From the NCBI GenBank assembly GCA_028673005.1, contig CM054118.1, positions 85,561,855 through 85,625,854 on the forward strand: a DNA stretch of 64,000 bases, given 5' to 3'. The notes beneath the pieces were generated by a model. That model had not been told where the DNA came from, did not search any database, and saw only the letters and a list, made by a program, of their open reading frames with translations. The position numbers and the translations under genes are program-made. Below, piece after piece: positions 33,425-46,084 of this stretch. This DNA comes from Tanypteryx hageni. Lineage: Eukaryota > Arthropoda > Insecta > Odonata > Petaluridae. The stretch's first letter is position 1; each line of letters opens with the position of its first letter.

Positions 33425-36400
33425 AGGCATTCTCTTGGCATCAGCTGATTCTTCGAGGAAATACTGGCAGGGAGAGGAATTTCGCATGTATGTCCAATGA
33501 ATGAGCAGGGGAATTCATACTGGTAATTTCAATAAACGGCCCTATATGTGTATGTACCAGCAGCCTGAGGTAAGTCTCATTCATTTTCATTCATATATAA
33601 AATATTTAATCGGAACTTTTCACAGCTGTAGCATTTGAATGAACTCAATGATCTAAAATAAAAAGGAAATTTCTGCATTTATATTTTTATGATTTATTTC
33701 CTTATACTATTGAAATTTCGTTTAAAAGAATCTTCAAAGTGAAAATTCTGCCCGCATTTAAGCCCGTAGTTAATATGTCAAACCAGATTATCCTCTTCTC
33801 CAAAACCTTCCTCAATTCTTGCCAACTCTTTTGTTTACAAGTCGTCCATCATATGAAATCTTTTACTTCGCATGCAAGTCATCTCCCAGTTACTTCATTA
33901 TTTATGAATACTAGTCTTCCCGTTGCAACGTTTCGTGCATTTTGGATGTAAGGTGGAAAGGGGAGAGGGAAAAAGGCTAAAAACATTCATTTTTACAGGT
34001 AATATTTATCGTGTAAGAAATAAAATTATAAGAATCTTTTTGGATATTTTGATGTTAAAATAATGGTTCGTGTTATAAAATCGCAGTAAAAATCTTTCTT
34101 CCTGTTTTTTAATTTCGCGGTATAAGATACTGCTTTTTAATTTTATTTCTTACTCCCTCTAACAATTTATTCCGCTCACTCTACCCTCTCATTTCCCATT
34201 TTAAAGCATTGGACCCGTTTCCATGATATCAGAATCTCTCATTGTTAGAGTATTGAAAAAATCCCACTTTTTTCTGGCATCAAGCAAATTTTTAAGCTAA
34301 TTCGGTATGGGGAAAATATACCACGTTCTTTCAGATATAGTAATGCACAAGTTTCAAGTTTCGTATCTTAATTCTAACTAATTTAATAAAGCGATGTTAT
34401 GGGTATTGGTGGCGACGCAATGCTTTTCTCATGGGAAATTTTTTCATCATCATCTATTAAATTCGTAAATTCTTGATAAGTATCTGATGCGTTCCTTAAA
34501 TAGTATTTCTGGAATAACTTAAAATCATGAATGGTTCAATTAAAGCGAGCACAACAATTTTTAAGGACACAGCAGCATCCGGCGACACGAATTGGTAACC
34601 GAGGCACATCGAATATTTTTAACAAAAACAAAATTAATCTCTAACAACTCCATCGTGGCCTGAGAGAACGCTATTACAACATCAATTTTATTTCGAAGGA
34701 CAAAAAATGACTCAACAAAACTTAAGCGTGGGAACTATTTCCGGGCTTCTCCTTCCTTTTTATGGCCGAGACGAAGGGCGGGTAGTAGAGGGGCGAAGGA
34801 ATGGGGCGATTCGCCCCTTCTGGGTGCGCGAGAGGCCATCGGATAGTCTGACGGCGCCCATTTCGTGGCTATCCCCAATTGGGGAGAGACCTTTGACTTG
34901 AGCGATAAAAAACAAAGAGGCTTCACGAAGTTGCTTCACAGATGCTAGGAAAAAATCCTTGAAGTTTATGGTCGAGAAGATTGTTTTTAAATTTCGGCTT
35001 GAAACGTGAGTTTGGTTCCACATAATGAATGCTTTTTTTTCCTCCTCCATTGCCAATTTTTACGATGGATTCGAAGTTCAAGGTTATCGTGTACAACTCT
35101 TTTACAGATGTTTCCTGTTCTTCTTTGCTATAAATGCATGAAATGGGCTGAAAGTGCACATTATTATAAAACGAGAATATCTCCGTGCAGTCTTAGAAAA
35201 TAGTAATAGCGCTTTTTATGATACGCCTTTTATTTTGTATTAAATGTTTACGAACTAATCTGGGGAATATTATATGAAAACATTTCCAGATAGAATATAT
35301 ACGTTTGATCAAAAATTATCAATTTTAAACTAATTGCAGAAGGAGCTATAAATAAGACTTTTCTAAGTAATTGGTTTAGAAGAAAAATTACAAACCATAG
35401 TAGATGAATATAAATATATTTGACCTTTATATGAGACAGAATATAATTAATAAATATTTAATATCAATGATTTTGTTTATTAGATTTTAAGTTATACGCT
35501 GAACAAAAACTTAGTATACGAACTTTTCGTTAAAATGAACCCTTAAACTTTGTTGTCCGTTACTAACAAAAATTTACAGAATTTGAATTAGACGAGAAAA
35601 TAAATAATGTTTTGTCACATTATACAAAAATGGAATTTGCACCTCTACATATAAAATACTTTGCATTTACAAATACTAAATTATTTCAATGTTTCACGGC
35701 ATATTTCAAATTTTTGATCTTGTAGAATTTTTCCGCCAGCATTTCCGTTGCACATTATTAATTGGTTAAAATTAAAAAAACATTCGATGACATTTACACT
35801 TGGAACATAATCTCTTAAGATCACAGTGAAATGTATTCCTTCCATAAATAATTCAAGCCTCTTGAAATATTACCATACACATATAAATCTTCCCCACCAT
35901 ACTAATATCATTAACTCGAAATGAGTAGCGATTCCTTACACTCCTAATTCCCAGCTATGCCAAGGTGGAAATGACGAAAACAAGCGTAGCCAGCGAAATG
36001 TGCGATCTAATACACTCCACGATCACCAATACTGCAAAAATTAGTCTAGAGCAACATTTCATTTAATGAAGGAAAATGTTCGTATCACTGGAAGTTCCAG
36101 TTTGAAATAAAAATTTAACTGTGGAAATAACTTTTAATGCAAAAATTATAATCTCCTTCTTCTTCAATCACAAGCATCATTACTCGAAAACTATGGATAC
36201 GTACTGGATTGCTTCATTATTATACGAAAAATATTTAAACTATCCAGTTTCCCAATCCATGCTAACGTTAACTTTCAGCGCACTTGAGGAGTTGGGATAT
36301 TAAAATGTACTTATATAGCGTAGTTATGTGGCGACTCGTTATGACGATGGCACAATAAACATTTCACTTCTAGCTAAAAAGAATAAAAGATCGCATCTTT

Positions 36401-37430
36401 GCGTCATTCTTGGGGCGAGGACCTTTGAGAACGATATAAAAACACCGCATTAAGCTTCCTCTGCCGTGATGAGTCGTACTCGCCGGCGGTCGGTGGGAAA
36501 GAAAGGAATGAGGGAGAAGATGAAATTAAAAAGAGTGCTTTCGGCCAAAGGATTCGAAATTGCCTTCTTTTACGCTCGTTGCTCCCGAGAGGAAAGAAAA
36601 CAGAAGAAGAGCGACGCGTCGCTCTAAGATATGCGTGTAAGATATCTCTTCATCCGGCCTAACAATAAGAGCCAGCATGGGAAAGGAATTCGCGTTGTAC
36701 CCGACGGTAAATACATTTGTAATTGCGCCAGAATGTTTTCAATGAGTTTTTACAATTAAAGAGATATTACAGCTGATTATCTTCCATTACAATTTGTTTT
36801 ATTTAAACTTGACCGGCAATTTGAATCACAGATGTGGCATAGTAAAAGCGAGCTATTTTTACAATGCGGACTTTTCATGATGAGAATGATGATCTTTTGA
36901 CATACGTAGATATATATGATTACTCTTGGAATTGAAATTAAAGCTGTTATTCGCAGTAATTTTGAATTGGGCAAATCTTAGTTTAAAACTATAAATTGTT
37001 TTAATTACTACCGATTTAAGATAAAATCACATATTTATATAGAAATGAGCACCCAAATGAATCACCCAAAGAGAATTATCGAACAACTGTTTAGTGCCTA
37101 CTCGAATTTTAACGAGTTATTTATGCATCATCTTATGTGATGTAAGATTTTTATTCAGTAATTTTAATTATATTGTAACTAAAAAAAACGAAATTTCTGG
37201 AGTAATGAATATTTTTATCTGCATTCTAGTCACAGCGAGACAATAATTTCTGTCACTGAAAATTTAATATCTTCGTCGATCGAAACTCATTTCACCTTCT
37301 TCGTTTCGGGGAAGTCATATCGATGAAGTCATGCTCCAATACTCGATGGAATAACCGCTCGTCAACAGGCTATCCTTTACTTATCACACATATCGTCGAT
37401 TTGCATGCATATTGGACAGCTATTACAATT
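33425..37430. other. No gene recognised
   Basis: AT-rich DNA with GC-richer islands at 34730-34900 and 36410-36640. Small open frames on both strands cover the first island but lack any family signature. Confidence 0.45.
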
Positions 37431-37439
37431 ATTCAATTA

Positions 37440-38370
37440 ATACCAATATTTCGACAATGTTAATACAAAAATTGAATCTTTCCCTAAAAGATCCATTGTT
37501 TCTTGGAAAGGTAGTAAAGATTCCTGGCAATATAGTCCATTCCTCCGCAGTTCTATTAGCGAAGGAATACGAATACACATTTTTTCTTTGAAATTTGCTA
37601 TTTAATTTGCATCTGTGATTATTTTTTCCAATGAAAATAGAACTTAATATTCTTTCCCATAGATTTTTCCAGGTTGGATTATCTGTATTTGTGCAATGTA
37701 AGCTTACTAGCCTGTTTACCTTCCCACTGTTTTTAGGTTATTTCCGTCCTAACTGTTTTAGCATTTCTGTAACGCTATCTTCTCTTCTAAAATGCCATAG
37801 AAGGAATCTTGCTGCTTTCCGCTGAAACTTTTCTAATTTCAAAGCAAGATCCGCATGGTAGAAGTCTTAAAATTCTGATGCATATTCTAGCAATGATCTC
37901 TCTAACGTCAATTATGCTAATTCTCGTGTAGCCCTAAATCTATTTTTAAGGTTTCTCATTACAAAGTGAATGTTTCTCAAGCCTCTTGAAATCATATCCT
38001 CAATCAGAAGACCCCATTCTAAATCTTTCGTGTTCTCAGGTCCTTTATGCCATCAACTTTCGGTGTAACTCTACCTTCAATAAAATACGAGAGCTCTTTT
38101 CTCTTCTTCTGAAAACTACGATGTGCTTACTTTTGTTTATATTAAGTTTAATTTTATTTTTATATATCCCAGCTATAGCGGTTTCCTCGTCATTCTGAAG
38201 TAATTTCCTTTCTGACTCGCATTTAATTAGTAATTCTATACACGAAGCAATCGTCCGCAAAATCTTATCTTCGGCTTAATATTCAAAATTAAATAGTTGA
38301 TGTAGACGACCAATAACGATAGACCTAAAACACTGCCCTGGGGAACTCTCGAGGTGACGCTTCACTTTCA
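37440..38370 (-). pseudogene. Jockey/CR1-like LINE reverse transcriptase relic
   Basis: Reverse-strand translation gives VPQGSVLGLSLLVVYINYLI (38350-38290), then the FADD active site as FADDCFVYRI (38270-38240). The frame at 38260-38045 has LIKCESERKLLQNDEETA and NKIKLNINKSKHIVVFRRRE. Downstream blocks include LLEYASEF, EKFQRKAARFLL and REDSVTEMLKQLG (37900-37740), and NRTAEEWTILP near 37560. These are successive conserved parts of a non-LTR RT and its C-terminal region. It is frameshifted and lacks the endonuclease. Close agreement in several blocks suggests a younger relic than the one at 29745. Confidence 0.85.
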
Positions 38371-38858
38371 AGGAGGTCAACGCTTCATACATCCAAATCT
38401 TCTCTCACTCTGGTTTAATAGGAACATTTTCAAAACAGGAAGAGCCCAGCAGTAGCATTTAGCGTTAGAGTGTAGGATTCGATTGCGTGGGTGATAGAGT
38501 GGATAACGTTGCGACCGCGAAGAGGAGAAGGGCCGCTCATTGGGCGTGGGCTGAATACCGGGATGTATCCAAGAGTGAGTGAGGGAGCGAGAGGTGCAGT
38601 ATAGGTATTTATGGATAGGTATTGAGGGCAAGAGAATTTATGGGAGGCGAAGAAAGGAGTGTATGTGGGATGATGGGCGGATGGAGAAGGATATTTGGGC
38701 GTCTGACAGCAACGGAACATGCTGCACTAGGATGGCCTGAGAAAATCCGGAAGCAATGTAATGAAAGAGATATAGGGAACGAATGTCGGCATAATATGCT
38801 CCTCGAGTACAAGTTGCTAAAATTATTTAGATTTTTATATTTAGCATCGACGTATCAA
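38371..38858. other. Unassigned GC-richer block
   Basis: A purine-rich block (38500-38720) with open frames on both strands but no recognised family. It may belong to the repeat whose tail follows at 38861-38980. Confidence 0.35.
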
Positions 38859-38860
38859 AC

Positions 38861-38980
38861 CATTGCGTGGAAGGCAACGGGAAACCGCCAAACCATGAAT
38901 GTATACTTCCTAGTCATCGAACCAATCTAAGGATTGGTAGAAGCTGTCATAAAACAGAACACTAATGATGATGATGATAT
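38861..38980 (+). repeat. Retroelement 3' end with (ATG)n tail
   Basis: The stretch 'gcgtggaaggcaacgggaaa', 'ccgccaaacc', 'agtcatcgaaccaatctaag' ends in 'aatgatgatgatgat'. A short non-coding segment with a trinucleotide tail is typical of arthropod SINE or LINE 3' ends, and the tail type is shared with the LINE copies at 11766 and 18312. Confidence 0.5.
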
Positions 38981-40780
38981 CAAACCAGGTGATGAAATTA
39001 CGGGTTTGGTTAATGCAAGACATTATGAGTACAAACATTACTGATGGATAGAAAATAAAATATGTTCCTTTAAATGATATTTTGAATCCTAAAGTTTTAC
39101 TCGAAGCGCTAAAACGTTACCATTACAGCTGAATGTAAACTTATTACAGCAATACGTTCACATCTGGTATCAGATTGCTAGTTAACGCATTAAAAAATGT
39201 GCCATTCATTATTTTATAACGAATTAATACGTTTGTCTAAATGTGATTTGGATCGAATGATTAAAATGGTTAAATCAAAACCTTTTAAATCCAGCCATAA
39301 ATGCAATTTAATCCACTCACCTTGATTATATTGAACTAATAACTGAATACAAATCATTCCAAGCAATTTTTATTTATTTCAGGGACAGAAAAAGAATTCA
39401 CGATCTCGTCCTATGATAGAAATACAGTTTATAATATTATATTGTTCCGATTTTTTTCTCTATATCCGAGCGAATGACCGATAAAAAACAATCCGAGGAT
39501 GGCTATGGATCGATTATCAACTGAAGGCGTCTCCTAAGAGGATTTCGGAGTAATTGGAAAGGAATAGATTGAGAGGCGAAGGCTCCCACGCGAGGACAGA
39601 GATAAGAACTGCGGAAGTAAGATGGGAAGAGGAACGACTAAAAACAAACACAGCCGTAAAAGGTGAGAGTGAACGCCAAAGGCGCAGAGCCTCAAACCAA
39701 ATTCTTTCCACTTCACGATTAAAAAATTTACGTCGACATGTTGCCTACGTTGCGCAATGTTATGAAATCCACTTGAATGCGCGTTCAGAATGCTCCACCA
39801 CCCATAACAATGATTTTCCATTCTCACATCATTTAGAACATCGTAAAAACAACGTAGTCATTCATTATATGGCTTAAAAGAAAAAAGAATTAAAGAGGCA
39901 TAAATATTTATTTTGTATGAGAAAGCATTTATATAGTCTTTTAAAAAACGTTCTTTAAAATTAATTCTTCTACGTCATTGTCATCGTCAAATAGACGTGG
40001 CTGCGATGAAGCTACGCGCCTGTACATTTGTCTGCAAGTAGCACATATTCGACGATAAGATATTTTACTTAACAAAAACAAAGCTTTATTTATGAAACTT
40101 TCACTTGACTTTTATTAGGAAAAGTGGAAATGATTCGTCTTTGTAAAATTAAAAACAAAAATATGACTTTGACTAATTTAACTAAGTTTCAGTTGTCACA
40201 TGGTCATGTTCATTCGAAAGTGTATCAGATTTTTTACAAACACTTTCTATGTACTTCAAAAATAAATTAAAACGAGTAGAAGTTGATGATTCATAGATAA
40301 CAAGATGATCCAAACGGAAATTATGATGCCTACTTTCCATTTAATTATTTATTTAATACTTATGTTGGCTTTAATACCTTTAAAATCACCGCGGATATGT
40401 TGCTCTTTGTGTCCCCAAATTTCATAATTTAGCGTTATAAAACATTACAAATACATTCGAACGATAAACTAAATTGATCAAGCGTATTAATGTGGAAAAA
40501 AATACACGTGTATGAACTAGGCTATACTGAATCCGAGTCCAGTAATAGTTGTTGCTATGGCAACACTCTTGTAATGGGTGATTTAAACTTCAAAAACGCC
40601 AGAATTTACGCGAAATTCGAATAAATACATCCGATAATCGACATTCTACGATTAAAATTAAAATCTTCATTCATTTCCCCAGAGAATAGTACAAATCCCA
40701 CTCCAATATTACAAGTCGAAGGTATTTTAATGTGCAAGAGAAAATTACTCCGTACGATTTACCATGTAAATCAAATGGGA
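38981..40780. other. No gene recognised
   Basis: AT-rich, with a GC-richer patch at 39480-39700. Nothing with a second copy or a family motif was recognised. Confidence 0.45.
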
Positions 40781-40980
40781 AGGATAATTCCTGGAATCGA
40801 ACCCGGGACATTCAATCTTCGAAACAAAAACTATCCTCGGGAGCCCGGCCCCAGTAGCAAGAGATTTCCACCAAGTGTCGTGAAAATCGGTCCATTGGTT
40901 CAAAAGTTAATAAGTGGGGACAGACAGACAGACACAACGACGAAACTATATGCATGTCTCCATTTTGGAAAGTAGGCTAA
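40781..40980 (-). repeat. tRNA-derived SINE remnant joined to a family B tail
   Basis: On the reverse strand, 40803-40793 is a perfect tRNA B box (GGTTCGATTCC), preceded by 'gtcccg'. No A box at tRNA spacing or full cloverleaf is clear, so it is a SINE-like remnant rather than a tRNA gene. From 40860 the forward strand reads 'gtgaaaatcggtccattggt', 'cagacagacagacac' and 'ccattttggaaagtaggct', the inverse of the family B start (10508, 22700). Confidence 0.5.
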
Positions 40981-42685
40981 AAATAGGGAATGAAGAATAA
41001 AACACGGTAGAGGTCCATGTAACTGACCTTTCGTTACGTACAGACACCTGAAAATCACGTATGGAGCGAAAATCACATACTCGTTCTGCATGTTGATAAA
41101 ATACGCTTTGAGAGACTCGTCCGCTCGCTGGGGCTGAGAACGAACGAGGAGAGCAAAGGATATCACGAGGGAACATCTCTTCTTGCGAATAGAACGACGA
41201 CGCGTGGAATTAAAAAAAGGGCCTCCCGGCAGGAAGTCGATGAACCGGTGCTCAGGCGAGTGCGGCGAAGTTTGGGAACGTATGGCGAAGGCGGGAAGGG
41301 GCGAATTTAGCTATGGTTTCTAGGAGGAAGTGGAATATAGAGAATTCGGCGGCGGCAAAGGTGGTCGCGATAAGCGATCGCGGAAGTACTGTCTCTAAAG
41401 CTCGATTCGAGGAGTAACATTGAAGGAGGAACTGGAAGGTCAAATGGGATTGGAGGGGATGAGATCTAAGGGCTTTATGTCCAAATGAGAGTGGGAAGGA
41501 TGAGGCAGGGAGGCGGCGACAAACTGGGCTCGATTTGCACATAACGGACGCTTTATTCATAAGGAAAGCAATGGAATATTCAATATTCCAAATACATGAA
41601 CGGTTTGTACATAAAATGCATACCGTTTTTATAAGGGTGTCATTCAGGTCATAGTTGTGGGCGCGGTCATAATTTTTAAATAAAAATATTCTTCCGCTAC
41701 GCATCATTGCATTACACGGAAAAATAAATCGCTGCATTAAAAAAATCATCCTGAAAAATGAAATGTGTGGGATTAAAAAACGGATAAACGGGTAAATTTG
41801 ATCTGAAAGCGTTTTTAAGTCAAACGGAAATGTATTTACTCTAATATTAGACCTTTCATAGCAAAATATTTGCAACAGAAATTGTTTTAAAAATGACGGC
41901 TGTAGAAGTGAAAAATTAAAGTCTCATGAATGGAAAAACTTGCACAGATATGAAATTAACAAATTTAACTGGGAAAACGTCATAGGTGAGCAGTAAAGGC
42001 GGTGTTTGCCGGAGCTTTGCTTTATTTCGCTGCGTAATTATGCCCCGCGATATTTCGATAGAGGAATTAGGAAAAGTAAATTAGAATGGGAATGGGATAT
42101 TAAAGAGAAGTAGAAAGGAAGTAGGAGAGAGTGAAAAGAAATGCGAGCCAATTTTTCAATATAATTTCACAGATACAGATTCAATTAAATCATTCTTTCG
42201 GATGAGTTTAATTCGCCAAAATAATCATCCAACGGATTACGTTAATTTCATAGAAAAGAAAGAAATTTTCCTTATTACTGACTGAAGATCTATTGTGTTT
42301 AAAATATGCTCTTCACAGAAACTTATATGATTTTGAACAAAAATATATTTTTTTGCTGGAAGCGCTTTCTTAGAATAATGAAAAATTAAGCTAGAGTGAA
42401 ATTTATTTTGGTATTTAAAATGACAGGCAATCTGTCTCACATACTTGTTGTATTATTCATAATGATATATCAGGACAAATCCTAAACAACAACCAAAATA
42501 AAACAACAAAATTCTATTTGAAAACTAAAGTGGTAATTCGGTAAAGTTAGAAGAGCGATAGTCTTTACGCATCAAAAAGAAAAGATAACGCGGAAGAGGC
42601 CTTTTTTCCTCGAGATTTAGTGGAAAATCGTGACCTAGACGGGGAAGTTCTGGATAAAAATAGGAATTAAGGCTAGAGACTAGCG
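40981..42685. other. No gene recognised; GC-richer island at 41080-41520
   Basis: A GC-richer island is covered by a 207-codon reverse frame (41875-41252), but the translation is Phe/Arg/Ser-rich without any motif and is probably chance. The remainder is AT-rich. Confidence 0.4.
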
Positions 42686-42689
42686 TTTA

Positions 42690-42880
42690 CCGAGGGTAAT
42701 GAAAGAGGGAGAGGGAAGGTAGGAGAAGAAGGGAAGGGTTTGTACGGGAGGAAGTGATCGCCGGTGAGTGTAAGGAGAGGGAGGGCGAAGAGAGAGAGAG
42801 AGGTAGTGCAGAGGTGGCGGAGGTTGGGAGTGAGGAGGGGGTGAGGAGGGGGGGGGGAGATGGGGATGTAGAGGGTGTTG
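42690..42880 (+). promoter_or_regulatory. GAGA-rich tract upstream of the secreted-protein gene
   Basis: A G/A-rich tract with a 'gaagagagagagagagg' core at 42787-42803 and a G run at 42847-42860 lies 100-300 bp upstream of the start codon at 42982. GAGA tracts are bound by GAGA-factor-type proteins at many insect promoters (established for Drosophila; inferred here). No TATA box was found upstream of exon 1. A TATATAA at 43115-43121 lies downstream, inside intron 1. Confidence 0.4.
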
Positions 42881-42981
42881 GTCCCTCGAGTTCCACTCAG
42901 AGTTGAATCCGCCACCGCAGAGGTTGGACTGCGTCTGTAGAGAGGCCATCGCAGGTGTCCCACAGGAAGACAGGCGAAGAC

Positions 42982-42993
42982 ATGAAGGTCGAG
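42982..42993 (+). CDS. Secreted DUF4774-like repeat protein, coding exon 1 (MKVE)
   Basis: The codons ATG AAG GTC GAG end at a strong donor (GAG|GTGAGT at 42994). The start context 'gaagacATG' is reasonable. The exon ends in phase 0, and the acceptor at 50450 opens a phase-0 exon coding for a hydrophobic stretch, so the join makes a standard signal peptide (M-K-V-E then LISLLLAACLALVAALP). The exon was found by working back from exon 2, which lacks a start codon. The 5' untranslated part is probably 42890-42981, but its start is not determined. Four-codon first exons before a signal sequence are common in insect secreted and cuticular genes. The intervening intron would be 7457 bp. Confidence 0.7.
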
Positions 42994-45900
42994 GTGAGTA
43001 ACACAGCTGACCCAAGTCTTCTCCTCATTGCCTCCGCTGTCAGTCCTTTCTTGTTTCCGCGCGCGATTCCTTCTGACGTGACTCACTACGAGGAGCCCAT
43101 TGTGACTCGGCGCTTATATAACTTTCGGATTTTATATTAAAAGCTCCGCTTGTATCTGTCTAAATGATTACCGAATGAATGAGCTAAAAGTAATTGCATA
43201 GCAATTCACATGAATTAATTATGTTTGAACGTGTGATATTTTCCCGTTTCGCTACCATTGTAAAAGTTGACATACTTTTTCCTGAGCTTCCATGATTATG
43301 TAAAATAATTGGAGTGACATAAAGTTCGTAAATTTAACTACCTAAAATATCGGCAATCTGATTTTTAATTTGAAATGAAGCCATGTTAATTTTTTCTTCC
43401 ATAGACATGACTTATTCATATAAAGTTCCAAAAAAGCTTTAATCGAGTGTATTATCATATGGTCATGTCTTCAAAAATAATTTTTACTACGTTTATAATA
43501 AGAGAAAAAAACCTAGTTCTTCTTTTCTTTTCACTTTTATTATTTAATCATTTTCCATTTCTTCCATTACTGTGTTAAAATTTTTTGTTGCTTTTCATTG
43601 TTATTCTTTTAATTTATTATGTTAATGATCCATTGTAAAGGCCCTACTGCTGTTTCTGGATTGAATTAAATAAATACTGCTTTCGGAGTACACAATTAGC
43701 AAATAAGATAAACAATTATATGCGCCTTTATGAAAATTTTCCTTTTCTTTAGCAGTAAGTAAAGTACATTACAGTGAGTCGTCCTTTTTATAATTTTCCC
43801 ATAAATAGTAAAAATCACTAATAACCACCGATAAAATTATTAAAATGTTACTTTTTAAAACTTACTAAGATGACCTTTAACTTGCGGGAATTCAAAATAT
43901 GACATTATTTGAACGTGTAAAAATTCGAATTTCAAATCTCTAAAAAAAAATGTATGCAATCAAAAATACATTTTTTTGGTAGGACCTTCTAATTGCCATT
44001 TCACTTCCGTTTATTGGCCATTGCAAATCCACGAATCGGGTTTCCAGGTCGTCCATTTTTAAAATTGGCTCAAACCATCGCGGTCAGAGTCGGCCTTCAC
44101 TCTCTCCTCAATCCAGAAAGAGAAAAAAGCAAGTTCAAGGTCGATAGCGGCCGCAGCAAGGACTCCTAAAAAAGATTTCAGTGAAAATCGGTTTAGAAAT
44201 ATGTTTGCCTTGGGTAAGCATTCTGCTCGCGTATTATGGACAGTTACAGGATGTTCGCACACGCATCAATAAGTTGGTATTAACGGTGTGCATTAGTAAA
44301 AACTCAACGACGCAAATATTCTTCTACAATTCTCATTGAGAGTAATTTATGAAATATTATATTACTATGTCGCGTCGAAACATTTAAGGTTTTCAATGGA
44401 AGATATAACATTGAATTTCGAGGGTTTGTGACATATGTGCACAGTAAATGTCTCTTTAGTGTTTATATGTCGACTGCTTGGGCGAACGTATTTTTAAAGC
44501 TCTTCTGTTGGTCATTCGGCTAAGTAGAAAACGTTAGAACGTTAGAAACTTTAGAGATTATTTTAAAAGATTTGGTTAAAAAACAATAAAAAATCACTAA
44601 TACCTGTGTTAAATTAATCTATTTCGTTTTTATTTAATGTATTTACTGCTAGAGGAAATAGTTGTTAGCTATGTTACTAACGAAGTTATTTTGAAATTAA
44701 GAATAATTCATTAAAACAATTGATTTACTGAGTACATAATTTTGCAGAAGAAATATTTAGATATAAATTTGTGGGACAATTGCATATTTGTACGATTCAA
44801 TAAAACTGCCGCATTAATCCAACGAAAAGTCAAAATTTTAAACCTCAAAAAAATAAATATAAAAGCAACGTTACTCCACCTACCTAAAAAATAATCCAAT
44901 TATTTCCATTTATTTTGAATTGGTTTTGTATTAACAAAGTGAAATTAAAGATTTTAAAATTAGCACAGGAAGATTTTTGACGATGATCATAGCAAGGGCG
45001 TATTCGGGCTTTATCCTTGGGGAGAAGGGAGGCTATCAAAGATGAAAAAATAAATTATTTGAAAATATCACCCTAAGGACACAGATTATACTCTGTAAAA
45101 AGAAAATATATAGCACGTTTACAACAAACTAAATGCACTAAAAAGTAACATATCTTTCACATGCCATATTTTATGATTTCATAAAATGTTTGCTCGGTGT
45201 TCTGAAATCTTGGGATAATTTACCCTCCCCCTGGATCTATCCTCGCATTATAGAACGAAGCGATGAGTGCTATGAAAAGGAGGAAACGTTTCTATTATAT
45301 AACCTGGCAATCGCGATAATGACCGTGAAAATAAAGGAATCGAGGTCGGAGAAAGCACAAAGGGTTCTGACGCAACGAAACGAAAGGAAATCATGTCGAG
45401 GGATCGAGTCATCGATCAGACGTCGGCTCAAGAGGTCGATTTCCTCTGAGGAGAAGTGAAAGAATTTCAAGATATCAGGTACTTTAATGAATGAAGTTTC
45501 CAATTTCAAAACACCCTTAATCAGAAAATTTGGTTATTATCAGCCAAAAATACGTGATTGTCTGGAAATTTTTAGATAAAAACTTTTTGATGATTGCGTA
45601 ATATGATTAAAAATGTAAATTACAGTAATTTAAAATAATGACCATTCCTTTCTTTGTTATAATAAACGAATTCGGGTTTTAAAAAAAAGTAATTTTTAAA
45701 GAACTGCATTATTGTCTAGATTTGGGGTGCGCAAACTAGGGGCCAAGATCGGTTCTTCTGTCGAAGTGGAACGTGATTCTCAGCAAGTTTGCTCGACCGA
45801 GACCGACCTGGGGCTATTTTGTTTTTATTTATCAGAGAATATCGAATTTTACGCTTTTACAATTCTTATATTTATAAGCATTTTTACAAGCAACACAAAC

Positions 45901-46084
45901 ATGAGATAATATATTCAGTTAAAATGGCCACCGCCTTCAGCAATGTAAAGGGGAGCGCGGCTTGAAATGTTTTCGCACCGCTACTCTACTGCGGATTTCA
46001 TGGATATGCTGCCTTTTCTATTTAAATAAGTACGGTAAAATTTAGATAATAAAAGTGGTCCTGAATCTATTTGATAATTCTTAA

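Noticed and set aside
29745..38370. Functional retrotransposons at 29.7 and 37.4 kb
   Set aside because: Both have multiple stops and frameshifts, lack an endonuclease part and show altered active-site context.
40793..40803. Possible tRNA gene (perfect B box; a 55-nt stem-closed fold can be drawn)
   Set aside because: It lacks a D-arm and a convincing A box, and the T stem has a mismatch; more likely a tRNA-derived SINE remnant.
41252..41875. Reverse-strand frame of 207 codons
   Set aside because: The composition is erratic, no motif or signal is seen, and no splice or promoter context supports it; probably chance in a GC-richer island.
42673..43086. Reverse frames of 137 and 111 codons opposite exon 1
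   Set aside because: Pro/Ser/Leu runs come from the GAGA-rich promoter tract; the exon on the forward strand explains the region better.
45718..45990. Possible hAT element with 'ggggtgcgcaaact' and an inverse 'tttcgcaccgct'
   Set aside because: The ends match only weakly and no 8-bp duplication was found.
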